Shown here: one piece after another, positions 1 through 6,936 of the stretch
Position numbering within the stretch: position 1 is the first letter of the stretch
Layout: the number at the start of each line of letters is the position of its first letter
Assembly (NCBI GenBank): GCA_030039695.1
Contig: JASHVB010000450.1
Coordinates: forward strand, 1 to 9,981
Direction: 5' to 3'
Length of the DNA stretch: 9,981 bases
DNA from: Acetobacteraceae bacterium
GTDB lineage: Bacteria > Pseudomonadota > Alphaproteobacteria > Acetobacterales > Acetobacteraceae
Program-made: the position numbers and the translations under genes
The notes under the pieces: generated by a model
The model's database searches: none
The model's input: only the letters and a program-made list of their open reading frames with translations
Told to the model about the DNA's origin: nothing

Positions 1-327
1 ACCCAGTCGATGCGAGATCGCGTGCTGCGCGCCAGCAATATCCACAACCCGACGCCGCGCGACTTCATCCGTTACAGCAGCCGCGCCCGCCCGAACAAGC
101 CATTTGTCGGCGGGCCGAAGGAAGTAGCGGACGGGTTGGAAGAACAATTCACGGCACCGGTAGCCGACGGTTTTGTGCTGGCGGCAACGCATGTGCCGGG
201 CACCTACGCAGATTTCGTACAGTGGGTGGTACCCGAGCTGCAACGGCGAGGTTTATACCACAAGGACTATACCGGCACGACGCTGCGGGAAAATTTAGGA
301 CTGCCGATACCCCACGCCTCGCGCTGA
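1..327 (+). CDS. LLM flavin-dependent monooxygenase, NtaA/SnaA/DszA type (3' end only)
   Basis: The reading frame is open from the first base and stops with TGA at 325-327, so only the last 108 residues are present and the true start lies outside the window. The tail is typical of the NtaA/SnaA/DszA/DmoA group of luciferase-like monooxygenases: a 'FVGGPKEVAD' segment, 'DGFVLA', then 'VVPELQRRGLY', a Tyr/Thr stretch, 'TLREXLGL' and a proline. Members of this group use FMNH2 from a partner reductase to oxygenate amines, thiophenes, sulfides or chelators in the cytoplasm; the substrate here cannot be told from the C-terminus. The NIPSNAP gene follows after 19 bp on the same strand, so the two are probably co-transcribed. 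The family call is firm. The ATG at 10 should not be taken as the start, because the family is about 430-450 residues long. Confidence 0.85.
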   Translation, partial: TQSMRDRVLRASNIHNPTPRDFIRYSSRARPNKPFVGGPKEVADGLEEQFTAPVADGFVLAATHVPGTYADFVQWVVPELQRRGLYHKDYTGTTLRENLGLPIPHASR

Positions 328-346
328 CACGGCCACAAGGGAAGCC

Positions 347-982
347 ATGATCTACGAACTCCGCACCTACACGTTCCATCAAGGGAAACTGCCTGCCTAT
401 CTGAAATTGCAGGAAGACGTTGGCCGCCCGGCACGGGGCAACGAGTATGGCAACTGCCACGGCTATTGGACATCAGAGTTCGGCATGCTCAACCAGATCT
501 GGCATCTGTGGAGCTACGATAGCCTGGACGATCGCGCGCGCCAGCGTGCACGACTGGCGCAGAACAAGCGCTGGACCACGGAGTACGTGCCGAACGTGCA
601 GCCCCTGCTGATCCGCCAGGACATCCGCTTCCTCAACCCAGTGAAAGATTTGAACCCGCCGAGATCCTCAGGCGGCGTTTACGAACTGCGAATTTATCGT
701 ATGCATCCCGGCATGGCAGCCAGTTGGGCACAGTCGTTCCGCGAGATCATGCCGGTGCGGGAGAAATATTCGCAGAACGTCGGCATCTGGTCCGGCGAGG
801 CACCACAGCCGAACGAAGTCGTGCATATGTGGAACTACCCCGACCTCAACACGCGCATGAGCACTCGGGCAGCGGTCTTCAAGGATCCCGACTGGCTGGC
901 ATTCGTCGCCAAGGGTGCCGGCTCGATCGCCGAAATGCATTCGACATTGCTGCTGCCGACGTCGTTCTCACCGATGAAGTAG
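347..982 (+). CDS. Tandem NIPSNAP-domain protein
   Basis: The 211-residue product is two NIPSNAP (dimeric alpha-beta barrel) units in a row. The first covers about residues 1-100 and opens with 'MIYELRTYTFHQGK'; the second covers about 110-207 and opens with 'VYELRIYRMHPG'. Each also carries the matching aromatic strand: 'NQIWHLWSYDSLDDR' in the first and 'NEVVHMWNYPDLNTR' in the second. A good Shine-Dalgarno sequence (AAGGGA at 337-342) precedes the ATG, which fixes the start. NIPSNAP domains resemble antibiotic-biosynthesis monooxygenase folds. In bacteria they often sit in catabolic operons, but their biochemical role is largely undefined. There is no signal peptide or membrane segment, so it should be cytoplasmic. 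It sits between two luciferase-like oxidoreductase genes, 19 bp after one and 6 bp before the other. A role in that oxidative pathway is inferred from this position only. Confidence 0.88.
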   Translation: MIYELRTYTFHQGKLPAYLKLQEDVGRPARGNEYGNCHGYWTSEFGMLNQIWHLWSYDSLDDRARQRARLAQNKRWTTEYVPNVQPLLIRQDIRFLNPVKDLNPPRSSGGVYELRIYRMHPGMAASWAQSFREIMPVREKYSQNVGIWSGEAPQPNEVVHMWNYPDLNTRMSTRAAVFKDPDWLAFVAKGAGSIAEMHSTLLLPTSFSPMK

Positions 983-988
983 ACAACG

Positions 989-2029
989 ATGAAACTTGGT
1001 TTGTCGATCGGCTATTCCGGCGCGCAGCTCGACGTCCCTGTCGCTTTGGTGCGGCGCGCCGAAGAGCTCGGGTACGATTCCGTATGGACCGCGGAAGCGT
1101 ACGGATCAGACGCGGTCACACCGCTGGCGTATCTGGCGGCACTGACCAAACGCATCAAGTTGGGCACTGGCATCATGCAGCTTGCTGCGCGTTCGCCGGC
1201 CAATGCCGCGATGTGCGCCGCCACTGTCGATGCGTTGGCAGGGGGCGGCCGGTTCATCGCAGGGCTAGGCGTATCGGGGCCTCAGATCGTTGAAGGCTGG
1301 TATGGCGAGCCGTGGGGCCGGCCGTACTATCGGCTGCGCGACTATGTCGCGATCATGCGCAAGATCTTCAAGCGCGAGGCCCCCGTCACCCACGCCGGCC
1401 GCGAGATCAGCCTTCCCTACAGAGGCGATGGCGCAATGGGAGTTGGCAAGCCGCTGAAATCAATCCTGCACATGAATCCGGAGATCCCGATCTACCTGGC
1501 GACCGGCAACGAAAGCACTGTGAAGCTGACTGCGGAAATTGCCGATGGATGGCTTCCGAACGGATTCGTGCCAGGTGCCTTGCCGGAATACCTGCCATGG
1601 CTGGAGGAAGGCTTTCGCCGCGCCGGCAACGCGAAGAGCTTGCGCGATTTCGAAATCCGTGCGTCCGTCCATGTGCGGGTGCACGATGATGTCAAGGAAG
1701 CATTGGCCGCGCTGAAGCCGGAAGTCGCGCTATACGTCGGCGGCATGGGGCATCGTCACAAGAATTTCCACAAGGACATGATGCTCCGTCGTGGTTTTGG
1801 CGACGCCGCGGAGCGCGTTCAGGAGCTGTTCCTCGCTGGCCGCAAGGATGAAGCTGCTGCGGCCGTGCCGGACGAATGGGTGGACCTGAAGTCGCTGGTC
1901 GGCCCGCCAGCACGCATCAAGCAACGTTTTCGCGCCTGGGAGGATTCAGGCGCCGCATCGCTGACGGTACGGTCGCGCGATCCGAGTGCAATCGATGTGA
2001 TGGCCGAAGCGGCGCGGCTGAATCGGTGA
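989..2029 (+). CDS. LLM-class oxidoreductase, Rv3520c-like (F420- or FMN-dependent)
   Basis: This 346-residue protein has the full luciferase-like TIM barrel. Visible parts are the opening strand 'MKLGLSIGYSG', 'ELGYDSVWTAEAYGSDA' near residues 26-42, 'KLGTGIMQLAARSP' near 57-70, 'GGGRFIAGLG' near 85-94 and 'YGEPWGRP' near 105-112. The tail 'YVGGMG', 'GRKDEAAAAVPDE' and 'LVGPP' resembles the family known from mycobacterial Rv3520c, described as F420-dependent. Whether this organism makes F420 is unknown; FMN use is equally possible. The start is the ATG 6 bp after the NIPSNAP stop, with only a weak upstream purine run, which suggests translational coupling. It is the last gene of the + strand run and converges on the CoA-transferase gene with a 23-bp gap that shows no obvious terminator. 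Confidence 0.87.
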   Translation: MKLGLSIGYSGAQLDVPVALVRRAEELGYDSVWTAEAYGSDAVTPLAYLAALTKRIKLGTGIMQLAARSPANAAMCAATVDALAGGGRFIAGLGVSGPQIVEGWYGEPWGRPYYRLRDYVAIMRKIFKREAPVTHAGREISLPYRGDGAMGVGKPLKSILHMNPEIPIYLATGNESTVKLTAEIADGWLPNGFVPGALPEYLPWLEEGFRRAGNAKSLRDFEIRASVHVRVHDDVKEALAALKPEVALYVGGMGHRHKNFHKDMMLRRGFGDAAERVQELFLAGRKDEAAAAVPDEWVDLKSLVGPPARIKQRFRAWEDSGAASLTVRSRDPSAIDVMAEAARLNR

Positions 2030-2052
2030 ACGGGTATCTCGCTGCGACAAGG

Positions 2053-3246
2053 TCAGATCACTCCGTCCGCAATGAGCGCCGTTATGTCCGACTCCGGCAT
2101 TCCCAGCCAGCCGCAATAAACGTCTACGTTATGCTCTCCGAGCTTTGGACTCGGCACCGGCAGCACCCGGTCAGCACCATGCAGCCGAAGCGGCGAGTTC
2201 GGCACGACGATCTCGCCTAATGACGGATGTTGGATCCGCTGCAACATGCCGCGTTCGTGCATGTGTGGATCGTTCATCACATCCACCGCATTTCGCACCG
2301 CTGCGCAGGGAACCTTGTAGCGTTTGGCGGCGGCGGCAACCTCCATCTTGCCAAGCGATGTGGTCCATTCAGTGACCACTGCCTCGGTCGCCGCCATGTT
2401 GTTGGCGCGATCGGCGTTGGTGCGGAAGCGCGGATCGTCGAGTAGGTCTTCGCGACCCATGGCCCTCAGCAGGTTCTGCCAATGACCCTCGGTGACAACG
2501 TGGATCGCGACCCATCCATCATTGGTAGGAAATGCATTGTATGGCGCACTCGACAGGCCGGCCTGGCGGTTGCCCGCGCGCGGCGGCTCCTTGCCGGTGC
2601 GATGATAGTAATCGTAACTCGATGCAAGTGAAGGATATACGGCTTCTTGCATCGCCACTTCTACCAACTGCCCTTCGCCGGTGCGGTCACGCTGCAACAA
2701 CGCCGTGACAATAGCGGCGTAGAGGTGGATGCCACCCATGAAATCCACCAGTGTCGGGCCGGCTTTCATCGGCGGGCCATCGGGCGCGCCAGTGATGCTC
2801 ATGATCCCGGACGCCGCCTGTATGGTGAAATCCATCGCCAAATTGTCGCGGTCCGGACCGCTGATACCGAACCCGGTGCCCGTCGCGTAGATCAGCCGGG
2901 AATTGGTCTTTCTGAGTTCGTCATACCCAACGCCGAGATCGCCCATGGTCCCTGGCGAGAAGTTCTCTAGCAGCACATCGGCTCGGGCGACCATCCGGTG
3001 CAGTAATTCCTGTCCGCGCGCCGATTTCAAGTTCAGCGTGATGGCGCGCTTGTTGGCGTTCAGCATCGCCATCGGCAGTGTGGTCTCGCCGCCGGTGGCG
3101 ATAACGCGCCGGCGCAGCGGCTCGCCGCCGGGTGGCTCGATCTTGATCACGTCGGCGCCGCCCTTGGCCAACAGGAATCCGGCATAGGGGCCTTGGAAGA
3201 TCTGGCCGAAGTCCAGCACCGTAATGCCGGCAAGCGGCGTGGTCAT
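2053..3246 (-). CDS. CaiB/BaiF family (class III) CoA-transferase
   Basis: The 397-residue protein is full length for class III CoA-transferases, which move CoA between carboxylic acids in the cytoplasm through an aspartyl-CoA thioester intermediate. Diagnostic parts are the opening 'LAGITVLDFGQIFQGPYA', 'KGGADVIKIEPPGGEP' near residues 28-43, 'NKRAITLNLKS' near 65-75, 'ADVLLENFSPGTM' near 89-101 and 'KAGPTLVDFMGGIH' near 161-174. Asp168 stands where the catalytic Asp169 of formyl-CoA transferase lies, so the enzyme should be active. Start ATG at 3244-3246 is preceded on its strand by GGTGGAG, about 9 nt away. The PhzS-like monooxygenase gene lies 99 bp upstream on the same strand, across a palindromic repeat. 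CoA activation of an acid fits a degradative cluster; the donor and acceptor acids are unknown. Confidence 0.92.
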   Translation of the reverse strand: MTTPLAGITVLDFGQIFQGPYAGFLLAKGGADVIKIEPPGGEPLRRRVIATGGETTLPMAMLNANKRAITLNLKSARGQELLHRMVARADVLLENFSPGTMGDLGVGYDELRKTNSRLIYATGTGFGISGPDRDNLAMDFTIQAASGIMSITGAPDGPPMKAGPTLVDFMGGIHLYAAIVTALLQRDRTGEGQLVEVAMQEAVYPSLASSYDYYHRTGKEPPRAGNRQAGLSSAPYNAFPTNDGWVAIHVVTEGHWQNLLRAMGREDLLDDPRFRTNADRANNMAATEAVVTEWTTSLGKMEVAAAAKRYKVPCAAVRNAVDVMNDPHMHERGMLQRIQHPSLGEIVVPNSPLRLHGADRVLPVPSPKLGEHNVDVYCGWLGMPESDITALIADGVI

Positions 3247-3264
3247 TGGAAGTCTCCACCGTTG

Positions 3265-3335
3265 TCGTTGCGAGGAGCGAAGCAGCGGGCGATTGCCTGC
3301 GAAAGATTGCCTGCTCGCTGCGCTCCTCGCAATGA
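3265..3335. repeat. Palindromic REP-like dispersed repeat in the intergenic gap
   Basis: TTGCGAGGAGCG at 3268-3279 is the exact reverse complement of 3321-3332. Pairing continues imperfectly on both sides, giving an interrupted stem from 3265 to 3335. The loop holds GATTGCCTGC twice, at 3291-3300 and 3305-3314, separated by GAAA. The stem core matches what I remember of a widespread alphaproteobacterial intergenic repeat that reads as 'CEERSEQAI' or 'LRGAKQRAI' when translated; both strings occur in spurious frames here. It lies in the 99-bp gap between two same-strand genes and could stabilise or attenuate the mRNA of the upstream monooxygenase. No T-run follows it on the - strand, so an intrinsic terminator is not supported. 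Confidence 0.75.
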
Positions 3336-3345
3336 TGACTCATCC

Positions 3346-4596
3346 TTATATCTTCCGGTTCACCTGCTCCTTGGCAAACCCGGCCATCGACGCATAGCCA
3401 CGCACAATCGCCTCGCGTTCGGCGTACGACGCCACCGCATCGACGTCCGTGAACCCATCTGGAGCGCGTTGCTCCAGCACGTCGATCACGCGTTCGGGCC
3501 CGCCCTTACGATTATTCAGCACGATCTCCGCGGTCATCGGCCGTCGTTCGGCATCATAGGCCGCCAGTGCCTCAGCGACCGATGCACTCTGCGTCAACCA
3601 ACGTGCCAGGGAACGCGCATCCAGCACCGCCTGGCTCGCGCCGTTCGATCCGACCGGATACATCGGATGCGCCGCGTCACCGAGCAACGTCACGCGACCG
3701 AACGACCAGCGCGGCAGTGGATCGCGGTCGCACATGGGATACTCGTAGAGCACGCTGCTCGCGCGAATCAGCGCCAGCGGATCAACAAAATCCAGCCGGA
3801 AGCGATTGCGCATGAAGGGCTCGATCTCGTTCCAGTCGCCGGTTCGGTTCCAGTCCTCGCGGCGCGGCGGCGCGGCGGCACCATCGCCGATTTGTGCCAT
3901 CACCGCCCAGTTGGTCAGGCGGGTGTTCGGCGATCCCGGATCGGCGTGGATCGGATAGAATACGAATTTGCCTCCCATGCCACCGGCGATCACCATGGTG
4001 CGGCCATCAACATAGTGGGGCCAGTCCGCCGCACCCCGCCACAGCATTGTGCCATTCCACACCGGCGGCCCCTCGGCGGGATAGTACGCCGCGCGCACCA
4101 CCGAATGGATCCCGTCGGCGCCGATCAGCGCGTCGCCTTCCACCTCAATCGAGTCGGCCCCATCGCGGTACTCAAAGCGTGCGATCACACGGTCGTCGCG
4201 CTCGACGAAAGACACAAGACGACTACCGGTGCGCACCGCGTCTACGCCAAGCCTTTCGCGCACGGCATCCAACAGAACGGTGTGCAACTTGCCGCGATGG
4301 ATGGAGAACTGTGGCATATCGAAACCGGCGTCGGTGCCACGCAGCTCGCGCCACACCACCTGGCCGAGTCGATTGGCGTAGATCAGCTCGCGTGTGCGGA
4401 TGCCCGCCCGGTCCAACGCTGGCAGCAAGCCCAGCGCAGCCAGTTCCTTGATGGCGTGCGGCAGTGTGTTGATGCCGACGCCGAGCTCACGCAGCGCGCG
4501 CACCTGCTCGAATACGGCGCAGGGGATGCCAACCTGATGCAGCGACAGTGCCGCCGCCAGTCCGCCGATTCCGCCTCCTACAATAAGAACTTGCAT
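3346..4596 (-). CDS. PhzS-like FAD-dependent aromatic monooxygenase (group A)
   Basis: The 416-residue protein is a single-component flavoprotein hydroxylase of the PHBH/UbiH fold, which uses NAD(P)H and O2 to hydroxylate an aromatic or heterocyclic substrate. The FAD-binding GGGIGG lies at residues 7-12, the 'GADGIHSVVR' DG motif at 159-168 and the 'TLLGDAAHPMYPVGSNGASQ' GD motif at 303-322. The 'LWRGAADW', 'FVFYPI' and 'YPMCDRDPLPRW' segments resemble phenazine hydroxylase PhzS as I remember it, but no other phenazine gene is present. I chose the ATG at 4594-4596 over the further upstream ATG at 4684-4686. It puts the FAD motif right at the N-terminus, and AAGGGA lies about 8 nt before it. 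The longer form would add 30 Arg-rich residues and overlap the divergent hydrolase gene. Substrate unknown. Confidence 0.9.
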   Translation of the reverse strand: MQVLIVGGGIGGLAAALSLHQVGIPCAVFEQVRALRELGVGINTLPHAIKELAALGLLPALDRAGIRTRELIYANRLGQVVWRELRGTDAGFDMPQFSIHRGKLHTVLLDAVRERLGVDAVRTGSRLVSFVERDDRVIARFEYRDGADSIEVEGDALIGADGIHSVVRAAYYPAEGPPVWNGTMLWRGAADWPHYVDGRTMVIAGGMGGKFVFYPIHADPGSPNTRLTNWAVMAQIGDGAAAPPRREDWNRTGDWNEIEPFMRNRFRLDFVDPLALIRASSVLYEYPMCDRDPLPRWSFGRVTLLGDAAHPMYPVGSNGASQAVLDARSLARWLTQSASVAEALAAYDAERRPMTAEIVLNNRKGGPERVIDVLEQRAPDGFTDVDAVASYAEREAIVRGYASMAGFAKEQVNRKI

Positions 4597-4608
4597 TCCC
4601 GTCGTCCC

Positions 4609-4636
4609 TTGCCTGCGAGGCCTTTGCCCGTATAAC
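4609..4636 (+). promoter_or_regulatory. Putative promoter in the 73-bp divergent region
   Basis: The gap 4597-4669 separates the start of the PhzS-like gene (-) from that of the hydrolase (+). TATAAC at 4631-4636 is a close -10 match on the + strand, with TTGCCT 16 nt upstream at 4609-4614 as a weak -35. This would start transcription near 4643 and leave the hydrolase Shine-Dalgarno (AGGAG, about 9 nt before ATG 4670) in the leader. The same bases read TTATAC on the - strand, so a shared -10 is possible, although I see no good - strand -35. Assignment is by eye. Confidence 0.4.
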
Positions 4637-4669
4637 CGCCGGCAACGAATCGGACCAGGAGACGCACGG

Positions 4670-5458
4670 ATGTCAGCCCGCCTCACAGCACCGCTTGACC
4701 CCGCTGCCGTCCGAGTGCATCGCGCTGGCAGCGGCCCTGTGCTGGTGATGCTGCACTGCCTGGGGATGACGCATCACCTGTGGGACAGTCTCGGGGGGCT
4801 GACCGACAAGTACACGCTGCTCTGCTACGACTTTCCCGGCCATGGCGAGACGCCGCTGCCGGCGGTGCCATATGGCATTGAGGAACTGTCGGCACAGCTT
4901 GCCGCGGTGATGCGGCGCGAAGGCGTGGCGAAGGCGCACATCATGGGCATCTCGCTCGGCGGTCTGGTCGCGCAGTGTTTCGCCGCGACCCAGCCAGCGA
5001 TGACCGACAAGCTGGTGCTGTGCGACACCACACCACGCTACACGGACGAGGCGCGCGACATGTGGGTGGTGCGCGCCGCGGCAGCGCGCAAGGACGGCGC
5101 CGCCTCGTTGCTGCCGACGATCGAGACAATCTGGTTCACGCCGGGGTTTGTTGCGGCCGAGCCGCCAGCGGTGAAGCTGGTGCGCGAGACGTTCCGCGCG
5201 TGCAGTGGCGAGGGTTATGCGCTGGCATGCGAAGCGCTGGGCGCAGCCGACCTACGCGACTTGGCGCCCCGCATCAAGACGCCAACGCTGGTTCTGTACG
5301 GTTCGGAAGAGGGGCAGGCGTTTCAGGACGCGGGTGCATGGTTGCGCGATCATATTGCAGGTGCGAGGCTGGAGATCGTTCCGTCGGCGGGGCATGCGTC
5401 GGTGCTGGAGCAACCTCTGTTGATCGAGCGCCTGTTGCGGAAGTTTCTTGGCTCATAG
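4670..5458 (+). CDS. Alpha/beta hydrolase, 3-oxoadipate enol-lactonase (PcaD)-like
   Basis: The 262-residue protein has the alpha/beta hydrolase plan at the usual length for PcaD-like enzymes. The oxyanion strand 'VLVMLHCLGMTHHLWDSL' spans 24-41, 'YDFPGHGET' 53-61, and the nucleophile elbow 'GISLGG' 93-98 puts the catalytic Ser at 95. The His motif 'SAGHASVLEQP' (239-249) puts the catalytic His at 242. The 'LHCLG' form and the residues after it resemble enol-lactonases of the beta-ketoadipate pathway, but the true substrate may be another ester or lactone. At the expected acid site after strand 6 ('LVLYGSEE', 208-214) Glu replaces the usual Asp. AGGAG about 9 nt before the ATG supports the start. 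The gene is divergent from the PhzS-like monooxygenase, suggesting that the hydrolase opens a product of that oxygenase. No signal peptide. Confidence 0.88.
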   Translation: MSARLTAPLDPAAVRVHRAGSGPVLVMLHCLGMTHHLWDSLGGLTDKYTLLCYDFPGHGETPLPAVPYGIEELSAQLAAVMRREGVAKAHIMGISLGGLVAQCFAATQPAMTDKLVLCDTTPRYTDEARDMWVVRAAAARKDGAASLLPTIETIWFTPGFVAAEPPAVKLVRETFRACSGEGYALACEALGAADLRDLAPRIKTPTLVLYGSEEGQAFQDAGAWLRDHIAGARLEIVPSAGHASVLEQPLLIERLLRKFLGS

Positions 5459-5557
5459 TCTCCCCGCCGGGACGATGAGCATCATGTCACCCGCCGTTGC
5501 GTGATCGGGTTCGACATCGGAGCGTCCGTACCGACGGGGCAGTGCACGAGCGACCCT
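5459..5557. other. Convergent intergenic gap without recognised features
   Basis: These 99 bases lie between the ends of the hydrolase (+) and the MFS gene (-). Convergent ends should need terminators, but I see only short stems (for example GATG/CATC at 5474-5483) and no stem followed by a T-run on either strand. Nothing else is supported here. Confidence 0.5.
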
Positions 5558-6862
5558 TCAGGTGCGTTCGGCGCGTACCTCGATCGGGTCCGCCGGCGTC
5601 AGTGCCGTCAGCGGTCGTTGCGGTTGCACGAATAACCACAGCACCGCTCCCGCCACGCCCGACAACGAGATGCCGATCATCGCGCCCGACCAGCTTCCGG
5701 TCCATTTCACCAGCGCGGCCATCAGCATCGGCCCCGCCACGCCTGCGGCATTGCCCCAGAAGTTTGTCCAGCCGGAAACCAAGCCCGTCGCACCGCGCCC
5801 CAAATCCTGCGTGGACGGCCAGATCGACACCTGCGTCACGCCGACCGACGCCAATGACACGCACAGCAGCGCCAGCATCAGCGGCACGCCCGACGCCTGC
5901 GCCGCCGCCATCAGCGCAACCGCGCCCACCAGGAACCCGCCAATCGCCAGCGGCACGCGCGTTGCCCAAACCGATTCCGTCCGGCGCAGAAGTGCATCCG
6001 CCACCGCACCCGTGATGAAGACAGAACAGAACATCGCCACCCACGGCAGCGATGCGTAGATCCCCATAGCCTTCAGCGAGAGGTGTCGCGCAGTGACCAG
6101 GTAAGTTGGCAGCCAGGTTCCATAGAAGCTCTGAATCATCACCAGAAAGAAGTACTGTACCCCGATCGCCCAGAACTGAACTTCCCTCAGACAGCGCGCG
6201 AAGGCTCGGGGTGGGATTGGCGGCGCCTGGTGCTCTGCACCCTCGCCGATCAATGCCATCTCCTCGGGGCTGATGTTCGGATGCTCCGCCGGGTGGTCGC
6301 GGAAGAATGCCCACCACGCAATGCCCAACAAGATGCCCAGGGCGCCGTAGCTGTAGAACGCCCAGCGCCAGCCGAACGCCACGATCACCCAGGTGGTGAT
6401 CGGCGCGGCGACGATTGGTCCGAGATACAGCCCGCCAAGCAGGATGGAGTTACCCTTGCCCCGTTCGCGCAGCGGAAACCAACGGCGGATGGCGACGATC
6501 GAACTTGGCCAGTCGGCAGCTTGGCCAACGCCCAGCAGCGCACGCAGCGCGACGAATGAGGCCAGGTTGAACCCGAGCGGCGTCGCCGCCGTCAGCAGTG
6601 ACCACATACTGTTGGCCCAGAACAGCATGCGACGCGGACCGAAGCGCTCCGCCAGCCAGCCGCCGGGGACCTGCAGCAGCGCATAGGTCCAGGAGAAGCT
6701 GGTCAGGATCACCGACATTTCGAGCAGGGAGAAGCCATACTCGTGCTGAATAGCCGGGGCGGCGACGGCAATGGCCGTGCGGTCCAGCGACATAACGAAG
6801 GTGATCGGTGCGAGCAGAAAGAACATCAGCGACCATCGGACGCCGCCGGTGCGTACGGCCAT
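5558..6862 (-). CDS. MFS transporter, anion:cation symporter (ACS)-like
   Basis: The 434-residue protein is a 12-helix major facilitator in the inner membrane. Helix 1 carries 'ITFVMSLDRTAIAVAAPAI' with the 'DR' typical of the ACS group. 'LAERFGPRRML' near 70-80 is the signature loop between helices 2 and 3. 'GQAADWPSSIVAIRRWFP' followed by 'RERGKGNSI' matches the helix 4-5 region of organic-acid symporters. The middle loop (about residues 195-225) is acidic and Pro-rich, as usual between the two six-helix halves. ACS carriers bring in sugar acids, aromatic acids or other organic anions with protons. Import of the substrate for the neighbouring flavoenzymes is the natural inference, with export the alternative. 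The start ATG at 6860-6862 has GGAAAGGA about 7 nt upstream on its strand. Length and motifs are complete. Confidence 0.9.
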   Translation of the reverse strand: MAVRTGGVRWSLMFFLLAPITFVMSLDRTAIAVAAPAIQHEYGFSLLEMSVILTSFSWTYALLQVPGGWLAERFGPRRMLFWANSMWSLLTAATPLGFNLASFVALRALLGVGQAADWPSSIVAIRRWFPLRERGKGNSILLGGLYLGPIVAAPITTWVIVAFGWRWAFYSYGALGILLGIAWWAFFRDHPAEHPNISPEEMALIGEGAEHQAPPIPPRAFARCLREVQFWAIGVQYFFLVMIQSFYGTWLPTYLVTARHLSLKAMGIYASLPWVAMFCSVFITGAVADALLRRTESVWATRVPLAIGGFLVGAVALMAAAQASGVPLMLALLCVSLASVGVTQVSIWPSTQDLGRGATGLVSGWTNFWGNAAGVAGPMLMAALVKWTGSWSGAMIGISLSGVAGAVLWLFVQPQRPLTALTPADPIEVRAERT

Positions 6863-6936
6863 GTCGGTTCCTTTCCCCAGGTCCCGCGCATGATTGCCTG
6901 GGAAGCGCCCCAGGAAAACAGCGGTGATCCCGCCCG

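Noticed and set aside
724..1293. 189-codon open frame on the + strand spanning the NIPSNAP/LLM junction
   Set aside because: It overlaps two well-supported genes in another frame, is Arg-rich and has no domain pattern.
3265..3335. Intrinsic terminator for the monooxygenase gene
   Set aside because: The palindrome has a long loop and no T-run follows on the - strand; the dispersed-repeat explanation fits better.
2921..3343. 140-codon open frame on the - strand beginning 'MSHHCEERSEQAI'
   Set aside because: The start is the translated palindromic repeat, a known source of spurious ORFs, and the rest is out of frame with the CaiB gene.
3346..4596. Phenazine-modification locus
   Set aside because: Only the PhzS-like monooxygenase is present, with no phzA-G or phzM genes nearby; the resemblance is at family level.
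3193..4635. 480-codon open frame on the + strand
   Set aside because: It lies antisense to the PhzS-like gene, has no recognisable domain and begins inside the CoA-transferase gene, reading through the palindromic repeat. The - strand frame has clear FAD-binding motifs, so this is a GC-rich shadow.
4597..4686. 30-residue N-terminal extension of the PhzS-like monooxygenase
   Set aside because: It is Arg-rich, overlaps the divergent hydrolase start and promoter, and places the FAD motif unusually far from the N-terminus.
5487..6317. 276-codon Gly/Arg-rich open frame on the - strand
   Set aside because: It is out of frame with the MFS gene on the same strand and shows low-complexity composition without motifs.
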